Position numbers and translations under genes: made by a program. 13,082 nt of DNA from Thermacetogenium sp. UBA5472 (lineage in GTDB: Bacteria; Bacillota; DSM-12270; Thermacetogeniales; Thermacetogeniaceae). The notes below the pieces were generated by a model. That model saw only the letters and a list, made by a program, of their open reading frames with translations. It was not told the origin of the DNA and did not search any database. Positions 6,724 to 13,082 of this stretch are shown in pieces. Each line of letters starts with the position of its first letter. Position 1 is the stretch's first letter. Location of the stretch: the NCBI GenBank assembly GCA_002426495.1, contig DIQC01000022.1:30117-43198 (forward strand), given 5' to 3'.

Positions 6724-8619
6724 CTACATCTCTGCCGTTTCGCTCGTTGGAGAAGCGTACCCCCCATTAGCAAACTGGCTGTAGTAGAGCTCAGCATAGA
6801 AACCGCCTTTTGCCAACAGTTCTGTATGGGTTCCTTTTTCCACAATACTGCCGTCACGCATCACAAGTATTAAATCAGCGTCACGAATGGTAGACAGCCG
6901 ATGGGCGATGACAAAACTGGTTCTCCCCTTCTGCAACCTGGCCATCGCCTTTTGAATCAGCACCTCTGTTCTTGTATCTACATTGCTTGTAGCCTCATCA
7001 AGGATAAGCACAGCCGGATCTGCCAAAATCGCTCGAGCAATAGTGAGCAGCTGTTTTTGCCCCTGGGAGATATTAGAGGCTTCTTCATCGAGCACTGTAT
7101 TATAGCCGTCAGGAAGAGTCCTGATAAAATGGTCAGCATGGGCAGCTTCTGCTGCCTGAAGGATCTCATCATCTGATGCTCCCCCACTGCCATAGGCAAT
7201 GTTCTCTTTGATGGTTCCATTGAACAGCCATGTATCCTGTAGAACCATGCCGAAAATACTGCGCAGCTCACCCCGCTTGAGATCTCTGATATCTACACCA
7301 TCAACAGTTATTTTTCCGGCATCTATCTCATAAAAGCGCATCAATAGATTGACCAGTGTGGTTTTTCCTGCCCCGGTAGGCCCTACGATAGCAATCGTCT
7401 GGCCTTGCTTGACATCTATATTCATATCATCGAATAATACCGCATCATTTTCATATCCGAATTTTACATTTTGGAATTGCACATCACCCCGGGGAAACTC
7501 GATTACCCCGGCGTCAGCGCTGTCAGGCTCTTCCTCTGGTTCGTCGAGAATTTCAAAAACACGCTCTGCTGAGGCGATGATCGATTGGATAATATTTGCC
7601 ACATTGGCAGTTTGGGAAATAGGATGGGTAAACTCTTTCGAATATTGAAGAAATGCCTGGACATCTCCGATAGCCACAGCTCTATTCATGACACCATAAC
7701 CACCTACCACACAAATAACCACATATCCCATGTTGTTGATCAAGACCATCAAAGGCATCATCATACCTGACATAAATTGCGCCTTCCACCCGGCATCATA
7801 AAGATCTTCATTAACCTGGTCAAACTCCCCGATGGACATGCCTTCCCGTCCAAAAGCCTTAATTATCTGGTGGCCTGTATACATCTCCTCAACATGGCCG
7901 TTGAGCTCACCCAGGACCTTTTGAAAGCGGGCAAAGTATTTTTGCGAGCGCAATGTTATAAATTTTACCACAGCAAAAGAAAGAGGTAAAATTATAAAAC
8001 AAATAAGTACTGTCATCAACGGGCTGATGGTCAGCATCATCACAATAATACCGATCAAAGTGACTGCAGAAGTCACCAACTGGGTCAAACTCTGACCGAG
8101 TGAGTTGCTGATGGTATCAATATCATTGGTAACACGGCTTAAGATCTCTCCGTGGGTGCGTTCATCGAAAAACCTGAGAGGCAACCTGGCCAGCTTTTCA
8201 TTGATATCGCTGCGCATTTGGTAAACCGTGTTTTGTGCAACACCTACCATTATATATTGCTGCAAATAGCTGCAAACTGAACTTCCAATATAGAGCCCGG
8301 CCAGAATAAGGAGAATTTGCGCTATATAACCGAAATCCACACCATCTCCGGAAACTATAACACCTTCAAACAGCTCAGTGGTCACCAGTCCCATGATTTT
8401 AGGGCTGACAATATAGAAGACAGTGCTGAGTGTTGCCAGTATCATCACAGCCAGAAGCTTATACCGATATGGTTTTAAACGCCTGAGCAGCCTTTTAAAG
8501 GTTCCTTTAAAGTCCTTTGCCTTCTCTACAGGCATTTTGCCGTGACCACCATAGCCGCCGCCTCTGCCAATTGGCCTCCGTCCTTTAGCTAAGCCTTTAT
8601 CTCTTTGTTCTTCACTCAT
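6724..8619 (-). CDS. ABC exporter half-transporter, catalytic-site subunit (BmrD/LmrD-like)
   Basis: Second half of a heterodimeric multidrug-type ABC exporter: six membrane helices (about 52-330) fused to an ATPase domain (about 378-615); 631 residues. The N-terminal 30 residues are Gly/Arg-rich (GRRPIGRGGGYGGHGK) and cytosolic, a feature I recall from related clostridial proteins. ATPase motifs: Walker A GPTGAGKTT 413-421, Q-loop Gln461, signature ISQGQ 517-521 (variant of LSGGQ), Walker B VLILDE with catalytic Glu542, and switch His573 in IAHRLST. The full catalytic residues with a variant signature complement the partner encoded just upstream, which has the reverse pattern. Its ATG overlaps the partner's stop (ATGA), with GGAGGAATT placed 7 bases away inside the partner gene, so the two are translationally coupled and probably made in equal amounts. 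Substrate is unknown. Confidence 0.95.
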   Translation of the reverse strand: MSEEQRDKGLAKGRRPIGRGGGYGGHGKMPVEKAKDFKGTFKRLLRRLKPYRYKLLAVMILATLSTVFYIVSPKIMGLVTTELFEGVIVSGDGVDFGYIAQILLILAGLYIGSSVCSYLQQYIMVGVAQNTVYQMRSDINEKLARLPLRFFDERTHGEILSRVTNDIDTISNSLGQSLTQLVTSAVTLIGIIVMMLTISPLMTVLICFIILPLSFAVVKFITLRSQKYFARFQKVLGELNGHVEEMYTGHQIIKAFGREGMSIGEFDQVNEDLYDAGWKAQFMSGMMMPLMVLINNMGYVVICVVGGYGVMNRAVAIGDVQAFLQYSKEFTHPISQTANVANIIQSIIASAERVFEILDEPEEEPDSADAGVIEFPRGDVQFQNVKFGYENDAVLFDDMNIDVKQGQTIAIVGPTGAGKTTLVNLLMRFYEIDAGKITVDGVDIRDLKRGELRSIFGMVLQDTWLFNGTIKENIAYGSGGASDDEILQAAEAAHADHFIRTLPDGYNTVLDEEASNISQGQKQLLTIARAILADPAVLILDEATSNVDTRTEVLIQKAMARLQKGRTSFVIAHRLSTIRDADLILVMRDGSIVEKGTHTELLAKGGFYAELYYSQFANGGYASPTSETAEM

Positions 8620-10526
8620 GCTAATTCCTCCAGTGACAGCTGTGAAGACACCAGCTCACGGTATACACTGCAAGTATCTGAAAGCTCCCTATGCTTACCA
8701 ATTCCCACGACTTTACCATCATCCAAAACAATAATCTGGTCTGCATCCATTACTGTGCTGATCCTCTGGGCAACAATGATCACAGCTGCGTTAGCCGTTT
8801 CTTTCTTCAACGCCACCCGCAGCCGGGCATCGGTTTTATAGTCAAGTGCAGAAAAACTATCATCAAATACATATACAGAAGGCCTCCTGACTATGGCACG
8901 AGCGATGGACAGGCGCTGTTTCTGACCTCCGGAGAGGTTTGTGCCACCCTGGGCGATGAAGGAATTAAGGCCCTCCGGCATTCCATTGATGAAGTCGGCA
9001 GCCTGAGCGACTTCAGCAGCCTGCCGCACCTCCTCATCTGAAGCATCTTCCTTCCCATATCTAATATTTTCAGCGATGCTCCCGCTAAACAGAACAGCCT
9101 TCTGGGGCACAAAACCGATCTTTGCCCTGAGAGTTTTCATAGGAATTTCACGAATATCCGTTTTGTCAAGTGAAATGCTTCCTTTATCAATATCGTAAAA
9201 GCGCGGAATTAGCTGAATCAGCGTAGATTTCCCCGAACCAATGCCCCCGATAATGGCTGTTACCTCACCGGGCTGAACAGTGAATGAAACTTCACTGAGA
9301 GCAGGCTTTTCGGCACCCGGATAGCTAAATGTAACATCTTTAAATTCAACAAAGCCCTCTCCTTTTATTGCACTGTCAACATTATCTACACTGTCTGCAT
9401 GATCTGCACTGCCATCATTGTCAGTAACTTTGTCAGTGTCATCAGCGCAACTGTCGGCTAAAGTGCCAACCCTTTCATCGGAAACTTCATCAGGGCTTTG
9501 CTCGGCCGGGGGGCAGGTATCATCCTGTTTGTCATCTATGCTGTCAGCGTTCTGCCCCTCATCCCCCTCCACATCTTCTAACCGACTGGCTGTTTCCAGA
9601 ACAGCGTTGATCCTGCCCGCAGAAACCGAAGCCCGGGGGACCATAACAAACAGCATGGACATCATCATCAGCGAAAACATAATCTGACTCACATATTGGA
9701 TAAAGGCCATCAGATCACCGACCTGCATATAACCATTATCAATACGGATTCCGCCGAACCAGATAATTATTATTATTGTAAAATTGAGCAGCAGTGTCAT
9801 GATCGGCATTAAAGTAGCCATAATCTTATTAACACTGATTGTGGTACTGGTAAGCTCCTTATTGGATTTATCAAAGCGCCTGATTGCATGATCAACACGG
9901 TTGAAAGCCCTGATCACCCTAATACCGGTCAGCCTTTCCCGCAAAACAAGGTTGATCTGATCAATCCTGTTCTGTATCTCTTGGAAAAGGGGCATACCGA
10001 GACGAGTTACCACATAAATAAGCACTGCCAAAATGGGCAGGACAAGAATAATATACATCGATAACCTGGCATCTGTTGTTACCGCCATAAAAACTCCGCC
10101 GATGCACATCAACGGTGCCTTAAGCATCAGACGCAGCAAGACAATAACCATCTGCTGAATCTGCATAATATCGTTAGTCGTTCTGGTGATCAGTGATGAA
10201 GTACCAAACTCATCGAATTCTTGGAGAGAATAACCCTCTACATGGGAAAAAACTTTATTGCGCAGAATCTTGCCGAACCCCATCGCTACCCTTGATGAGA
10301 GAAAACCGGCCAGAATAGAGGCAGTCGTACCGAGAACAGCAACAAACAGCATGCGGCCGCCGGTTGTCAAAATATATGCCATATCGCCATTGACAATGCC
10401 AATATCGACAATACCAGCCATCAGCTTCGGCAGAAACAGTTCTGACATGGCATGCAGAAACATCAGAACAACAACAGCAATTATAGGTAATATATATGGT
10501 TTCAATAACTTAAATAACTTAAGCAA
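8616..10526 (-). CDS. ABC exporter half-transporter, degenerate-site subunit (BmrC/LmrC-like)
   Basis: First half of the heterodimeric exporter. From the TTG at 10526 it has 636 residues: six membrane helices (about 10-300), then an ATPase domain (about 390-625). Walker A is GGIGSGKST (427-435), Q-loop Gln475, signature LSGGQ (531-535). Walker B VYVFDD has Asp556 where catalytic Glu is usual, and VAQRIST has Gln587 where the switch His is usual, the known pattern of non-hydrolysing sites in heterodimeric exporters. Between the domains lies an unusual acidic linker (about 316-388) with some 25 Asp/Glu in 70 residues and DSVDNVDS-like repeats. The start is chosen because AGGAGAGG lies 5 bases before TTG10526 and the protein then begins MLKLFKLLKPY as relatives do. 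A longer frame from TTG10607 would translate the repeat at 10555 and has no good ribosome site. Confidence 0.93.
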   Translation of the reverse strand: MLKLFKLLKPYILPIIAVVVLMFLHAMSELFLPKLMAGIVDIGIVNGDMAYILTTGGRMLFVAVLGTTASILAGFLSSRVAMGFGKILRNKVFSHVEGYSLQEFDEFGTSSLITRTTNDIMQIQQMVIVLLRLMLKAPLMCIGGVFMAVTTDARLSMYIILVLPILAVLIYVVTRLGMPLFQEIQNRIDQINLVLRERLTGIRVIRAFNRVDHAIRRFDKSNKELTSTTISVNKIMATLMPIMTLLLNFTIIIIIWFGGIRIDNGYMQVGDLMAFIQYVSQIMFSLMMMSMLFVMVPRASVSAGRINAVLETASRLEDVEGDEGQNADSIDDKQDDTCPPAEQSPDEVSDERVGTLADSCADDTDKVTDNDGSADHADSVDNVDSAIKGEGFVEFKDVTFSYPGAEKPALSEVSFTVQPGEVTAIIGGIGSGKSTLIQLIPRFYDIDKGSISLDKTDIREIPMKTLRAKIGFVPQKAVLFSGSIAENIRYGKEDASDEEVRQAAEVAQAADFINGMPEGLNSFIAQGGTNLSGGQKQRLSIARAIVRRPSVYVFDDSFSALDYKTDARLRVALKKETANAAVIIVAQRISTVMDADQIIVLDDGKVVGIGKHRELSDTCSVYRELVSSQLSLEELA

Positions 10527-10531
10527 ATTAT

Positions 10532-10539
10532 CCTCTCCT
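10532..10539 (-). promoter_or_regulatory. Ribosome binding site fixing the exporter start at TTG10526
   Basis: AGGAGAGG on the minus strand, 5 bases before TTG10526. It is the only strong site upstream of this gene and rules against the upstream TTG at 10607. Confidence 0.85.
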
Positions 10540-10554
10540 ATGCTGGGGGGACCA

Positions 10555-10592
10555 ATCAGGGGGACGGTTCCGGTGATGGGTCCAGGTACAAG
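10555..10592 (+). repeat. GGGACGGTTC intergenic repeat, 38-bp copy identical to 4315-4352
   Basis: Identical over 38 bases to 4315-4352 and in the same orientation. It fills much of the 95-bp gap between the tex stop and the exporter start. Read on the minus strand it is open in the exporter frame (VPGPITGTVP), which makes a false N-terminal extension. I see no promoter in this gap. Confidence 0.95.
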
Positions 10593-10621
10593 TTCAGCAG
10601 AACGCAAATGTACCCACTAGC

Positions 10622-12766
10622 TCACGATTTCATAGAAAGAGATATGCGGTTTCTCTGTAGATCTACGGAAAGCACCCGCACGGTGACTACATCCCCTACA
10701 GCCACTACATCTAGTGGGTTTCTGACATATTCATCACTCAATTCTGAGATATGCACCAAACCGTCGTTTTCGATACCTATATCTACGAAAGCGCCAAAAT
10801 CTACCACATTGCGCACAACGCCCTTTAGCTCCATACCGGACTTTAAGTCTTCTATGCTGAGCACATCTGTCCTGAAAACTGGCTTTGGCAGGTCTTCTCT
10901 TGGATCTCTGCCTGGGCGCAGCAAGGCTTCGATGATATCCTTTAGTGTAGGCACACCGGCCTCCAGCTCTTCTGCAGTCTGTTCAATGTCCAGGTGTACA
11001 AGTTTGTGGCGCAGTTCTGGGGTGTCGAGCTCATCCAAAGACGCCCCCATCGATTCCAAGAGCCGATAGGTCAGCTCATAAGACTCGGGATGAATCGGTG
11101 TGGCATCGAGTGGGTTATCTCCACCGCTGATCCTCATAAAGCCGGCGCACTGTTCAAAGGTCTTTGGCCCTAGGCGCGGCACAGAGGACAGATGCTTCCT
11201 GTTTTCAAAGACACCATTCTCCTCACGCAAACGCACAATATTTTCGGCAACAGTAGCGTTGATCCCAGATACATAACTGAGCAGTGGAGCAGAAGCAGTG
11301 TTCAGATCGACTCCCACATGGTTTACTGCAGATTCCACAACCTTGGCCAAACTTTCATCCAAGCGCTTAGGTGGCACATCATGCTGGTACTGCCCCACAC
11401 CCACAGCCTTGGGCTCTATTTTCACCAGTTCTGCTAGGGGATCCTGCAGGCGGCGAGCAATGGAAACTGCGCTCCGCTGTGAAACATCCAGGTCCGGGAA
11501 TTCTTTGATGGCCAGTTTTGATGCAGAATAGACGCTGGCCCCGGCCTCACTGACGATGACATAAGCCAATCCCGGCTTATTCAGCTTCTGAATCAATCCA
11601 GCCACAAACTGCTCTGTCTCCCGGGAGGCAGTGCCATTACCGAGAGTGATCACCTCAATACTGTGCTCCTCAATCAGCCTGGTGAATACAGCCTCTGCTT
11701 CTCGGACTTTGTTTTGAGGTGGTGTGGGGTAAACGACACCTACCTGCAACAGTTTACCGGTCTGATCCACAACAGCCCACTTGCAGCCTGTCCTAAAGGC
11801 AGGATCCACCCCTAACACCATTTTCCCCCGCACAGGTGGCTGCAAGAGCAAGCTGCGCAGGTTCTTAGAGAAGACATTAATCGCCTGTTCGGAGGCCATA
11901 TCGGTCAGCTCAGCACGCAGTTCCCGCTCCACAGCAGGAGCAACCAGACGCTTATAGGCATCAGCTGCAGCCCTTTCTACCAGATCAGTGGTGATGCTGT
12001 TTTCCCGGACAAAGTTTTCATTCAACCAGGTTAGTATCGGCTCTGGCTCCACAGCTATCGATACTTGCAGGAATTCCTCGTGTTCCCCCCGGTTGATGGC
12101 CAGCACACGGTGTGCAGGCACTTTAGAAAACGGCTCTTTGAATTCATAATACATCTCGTAAACAGAATCCTGTTCGGCATCTTTAGCTCGGCTCACCAGA
12201 TAGCTGTGCCGCCTGGTGTAGTCACGCACCCAGCCGCGCACCTTGGGATCATCTGCAATATCCTCAGCGATAACATCCATCGCTCCCTGTAGTGCATCCT
12301 CAACAGTCGGCACATCTTCTGTCAGGTATTTTGCCGCTTCTGCCTCCACAGAACCGGCAGCTGGAAAGGATAAAAGATACTCCGCTAAAGGCTCCAAACC
12401 TTTCTCCCTGGCCATACTTGCCCTGGTTTTTCGCTTCTGCCTGAAGGGACGATAGAGGTCCTCTACTTCACTGAGTTTAGCAGCCTTTTCGATCTTATTG
12501 CGCAGCTCATCGGTCAATTTCCCCTGTTCATCGATCAGCCTGATTACTTCCTCTTTGCGCTGTTCAAGGGCACGATAATGCCCCACTCGCTCCTCTATCT
12601 GACGGATCTGCGTTTCATCCAGCTCTCCAGTCATTTCCTTTCTATACCTGGCGATAAAGGGAACCGTGTTTCCCTCATCAAGCATCTTCACCGTACTAGT
12701 GACGCTTTTCTGGGAAAGCCCTAACTCCCTGGCTGTTATCTGAATAATATCTATAATTGTGAACAC
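10622..12766 (-). CDS. tex: Tex-family S1 RNA-binding protein
   Basis: Conserved cytosolic nucleic-acid-binding protein linked to transcription and RNA processing; 714 residues, near the family's usual 720-780. Order: helical Tex N-terminal domain (about 5-200, with MLDEGNTVPFIARYRKEMTGELDETQI at 28-54), a YqgF/RNase-H-like domain (about 316-445, VLGVDPAFRTGCKWAVVD and TLGNGTASRETE), helix-hairpin-helix repeats (about 484-545, VGVDLNTASAPLLSYVSGI and RLGPKTFEQCAGF), and a C-terminal S1 domain (about 645-714, LKGVVRNVVDFGAFVDIGI). The annotated start is GTG at 12766. An in-frame TAA lies two codons upstream, and AAGGG directly abuts the GTG, so spacing is poor; an ATT three codons later would be better spaced, but such starts are rare and I keep GTG. 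The region around the start is duplicated at 12984-13031. The exporter genes follow after 95 bp. Confidence 0.95.
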   Translation of the reverse strand: MFTIIDIIQITARELGLSQKSVTSTVKMLDEGNTVPFIARYRKEMTGELDETQIRQIEERVGHYRALEQRKEEVIRLIDEQGKLTDELRNKIEKAAKLSEVEDLYRPFRQKRKTRASMAREKGLEPLAEYLLSFPAAGSVEAEAAKYLTEDVPTVEDALQGAMDVIAEDIADDPKVRGWVRDYTRRHSYLVSRAKDAEQDSVYEMYYEFKEPFSKVPAHRVLAINRGEHEEFLQVSIAVEPEPILTWLNENFVRENSITTDLVERAAADAYKRLVAPAVERELRAELTDMASEQAINVFSKNLRSLLLQPPVRGKMVLGVDPAFRTGCKWAVVDQTGKLLQVGVVYPTPPQNKVREAEAVFTRLIEEHSIEVITLGNGTASRETEQFVAGLIQKLNKPGLAYVIVSEAGASVYSASKLAIKEFPDLDVSQRSAVSIARRLQDPLAELVKIEPKAVGVGQYQHDVPPKRLDESLAKVVESAVNHVGVDLNTASAPLLSYVSGINATVAENIVRLREENGVFENRKHLSSVPRLGPKTFEQCAGFMRISGGDNPLDATPIHPESYELTYRLLESMGASLDELDTPELRHKLVHLDIEQTAEELEAGVPTLKDIIEALLRPGRDPREDLPKPVFRTDVLSIEDLKSGMELKGVVRNVVDFGAFVDIGIENDGLVHISELSDEYVRNPLDVVAVGDVVTVRVLSVDLQRNRISLSMKS

Positions 12767-12794
12767 CCCTTATCATCGTTTGCATTGCAGCTTT
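12747..12794. repeat. Direct repeat, copy 1: tex start region
   Basis: This 48-bp stretch covers the tex ribosome site, start and first codons. It matches 12984-13031 at 47 of 48 positions (T12758 versus G12995), 237 bp apart. Confidence 0.95.
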
Positions 12795-12983
12795 CATTCT
12801 ATCAAATATTTCAGATGAAAGCCCGACAAACATGAATAAGTTCTGTATATTCAAAACACTACTCCAACTTGTCCATAAATGAAGCCGAACAGGATTGTCG
12901 ATGAAAGCACCCAGGGGAAATTTTCCTGGGAAAGCCTACCCTTTCATGGGTGGGATGGAAGGCGATTTTTTGAATTTTGTCTT
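12795..12983. other. Insert between direct repeats, rich in competing inverted repeats
   Basis: These 189 bases separate two copies of the tex start region. On the plus strand GCTTTCAT (12790-12797) pairs with ATGAAAGC (12815-12822); ATGAAAGC recurs at 12901-12908 and pairs with CTTTCAT (12941-12947); CCCAGG (12910-12915) pairs with CCTGGG (12925-12930). A hairpin with arms GCCTACCC (12934-12941) and GGGT/AGGC (12948-12951, 12960-12963) is followed by six T (12966-12971). A possible plus-strand promoter is CCGACA (12823-12828), 17 bp, TATATT (12846-12851). No protein-coding frame is credible. It may encode a structured RNA or be the tex leader; no known RNA family is recognised. Confidence 0.45.
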
Positions 12984-13031
12984 ATATCTATAATGGTGAA
13001 CACCCCTTATCATCGTTTGCATTGCAGCTTT
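12984..13031. repeat. Direct repeat, copy 2: decoy of the tex start region
   Basis: Duplicate of 12747-12794. On the minus strand it retains AAGGGGTGTTCACCATTATAG, so it keeps the start and first codons, but the frame ends after about 19 codons. It lies upstream of the true tex start in the direction of transcription. Confidence 0.9.
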
Positions 13032-13037
13032 TGTTCG

Positions 13038-13082
13038 GGCGGCTAGTCCTAAAATTGTCTAGACCGCCTAATTAGGCGGTCT
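13038..13082. other. Overlapping stem arms ending in a perfect 22-bp palindrome
   Basis: 13061-13082 is a perfect 11+11 palindrome with arms AGACCGCCTAA and TTAGGCGGTCT. Its left arm can instead pair with GGCGGCTAG at 13038-13046 (CTAG and CCGCC at 13059-13068, one bulged A). This could be a terminator or attenuator of a gene beyond the right edge; the deciding bases are outside the window. Confidence 0.5.

Noticed and set aside
6978..7271. 97-codon minus-strand frame within the second exporter gene
   Set aside because: Overlaps the ATPase domain of a clear gene in another frame.
10608..11069. 153-codon plus-strand frame opposite the tex 3' end
   Set aside because: Shadow of the tex S1 and HhH coding sequence; Ser/Thr-rich low-complexity translation with no ribosome site or domain.
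12934..12971. T-box-like ending: GGGTGG-like sequence plus T run
   Set aside because: The antiterminator consensus is only loosely matched, the upstream space is too short for a stem I domain, and no aminoacyl-tRNA synthetase or amino-acid gene is visible downstream.
12795..12983. Retron, group II intron or known riboswitch in the tex upstream insert
   Set aside because: No reverse transcriptase or maturase is present and I could match none of the conserved cores of the common riboswitch classes.

Overview
The window looks like chromosomal DNA of a Gram-positive, moderate-GC bacterium of the Bacillota, most likely a Clostridia-type lineage. The evidence is a YtrA-type GntR regulator with its ABC exporter, a BmrC/BmrD-like heterodimeric ABC exporter, strong purine-rich Shine-Dalgarno sites, frequent GTG/TTG starts, sigma-A-type promoters, and intergenic repeats built on a GGGACGGTTC core. 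I recall such repeats from several clostridial genomes, but I could not search for them. The lineage is an inference and no species is claimed.

Layout. 1-1937 (minus strand) holds a self-regulated ABC-2 transport operon: GntR/YtrA regulator, ATPase, and a permease cut by the left edge. A near-consensus promoter (TTGACA-17-TATAGT) has a perfect inverted repeat at its predicted start site. 1938-2515 has no gene; it is a patchwork of decayed palindromic repeats, then a promoter for the plus-strand typA (2516-4297). 4298-4600 is a convergent gap with another repeat copy. On the minus strand follow a DMT/EamA-family permease (4601-5518) and a carbamate kinase, arcC (5656-6594), whose stop codon lies inside one arm of a repeat. 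Next, in transcription order from the right, come tex (10622-12766) and two translationally coupled ABC exporter half-transporters (8616-10526 and 6724-8619). 12767-13082 is the tex upstream region. It holds a 48-bp duplication of the tex start region, a cluster of competing hairpins, and a perfect 22-bp palindrome at the edge.

How the genes work together. The ytr-like operon is a cell-envelope or drug-responsive exporter with its own repressor. The two half-transporters should form one heterodimer with one catalytic and one degenerate ATP site: the first has Asp for the Walker B Glu and Gln for the switch His, and the second has an ISQGQ signature. TypA and Tex are translation and RNA-associated housekeeping factors. 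ArcC makes ATP from carbamoyl phosphate, but no deiminase or transcarbamylase lies beside it, so its supply pathway must be elsewhere. The EamA permease downstream of arcC has no assigned substrate.

I found no clearly new defence or enzymatic system. The most noteworthy items are the repeat family (an identical 38-bp copy twice, plus variable-arm palindromes sharing a GGGACG-type core), the tex start duplication with its structured RNA-like insert, and the repeat-driven start and stop effects on neighbouring genes.
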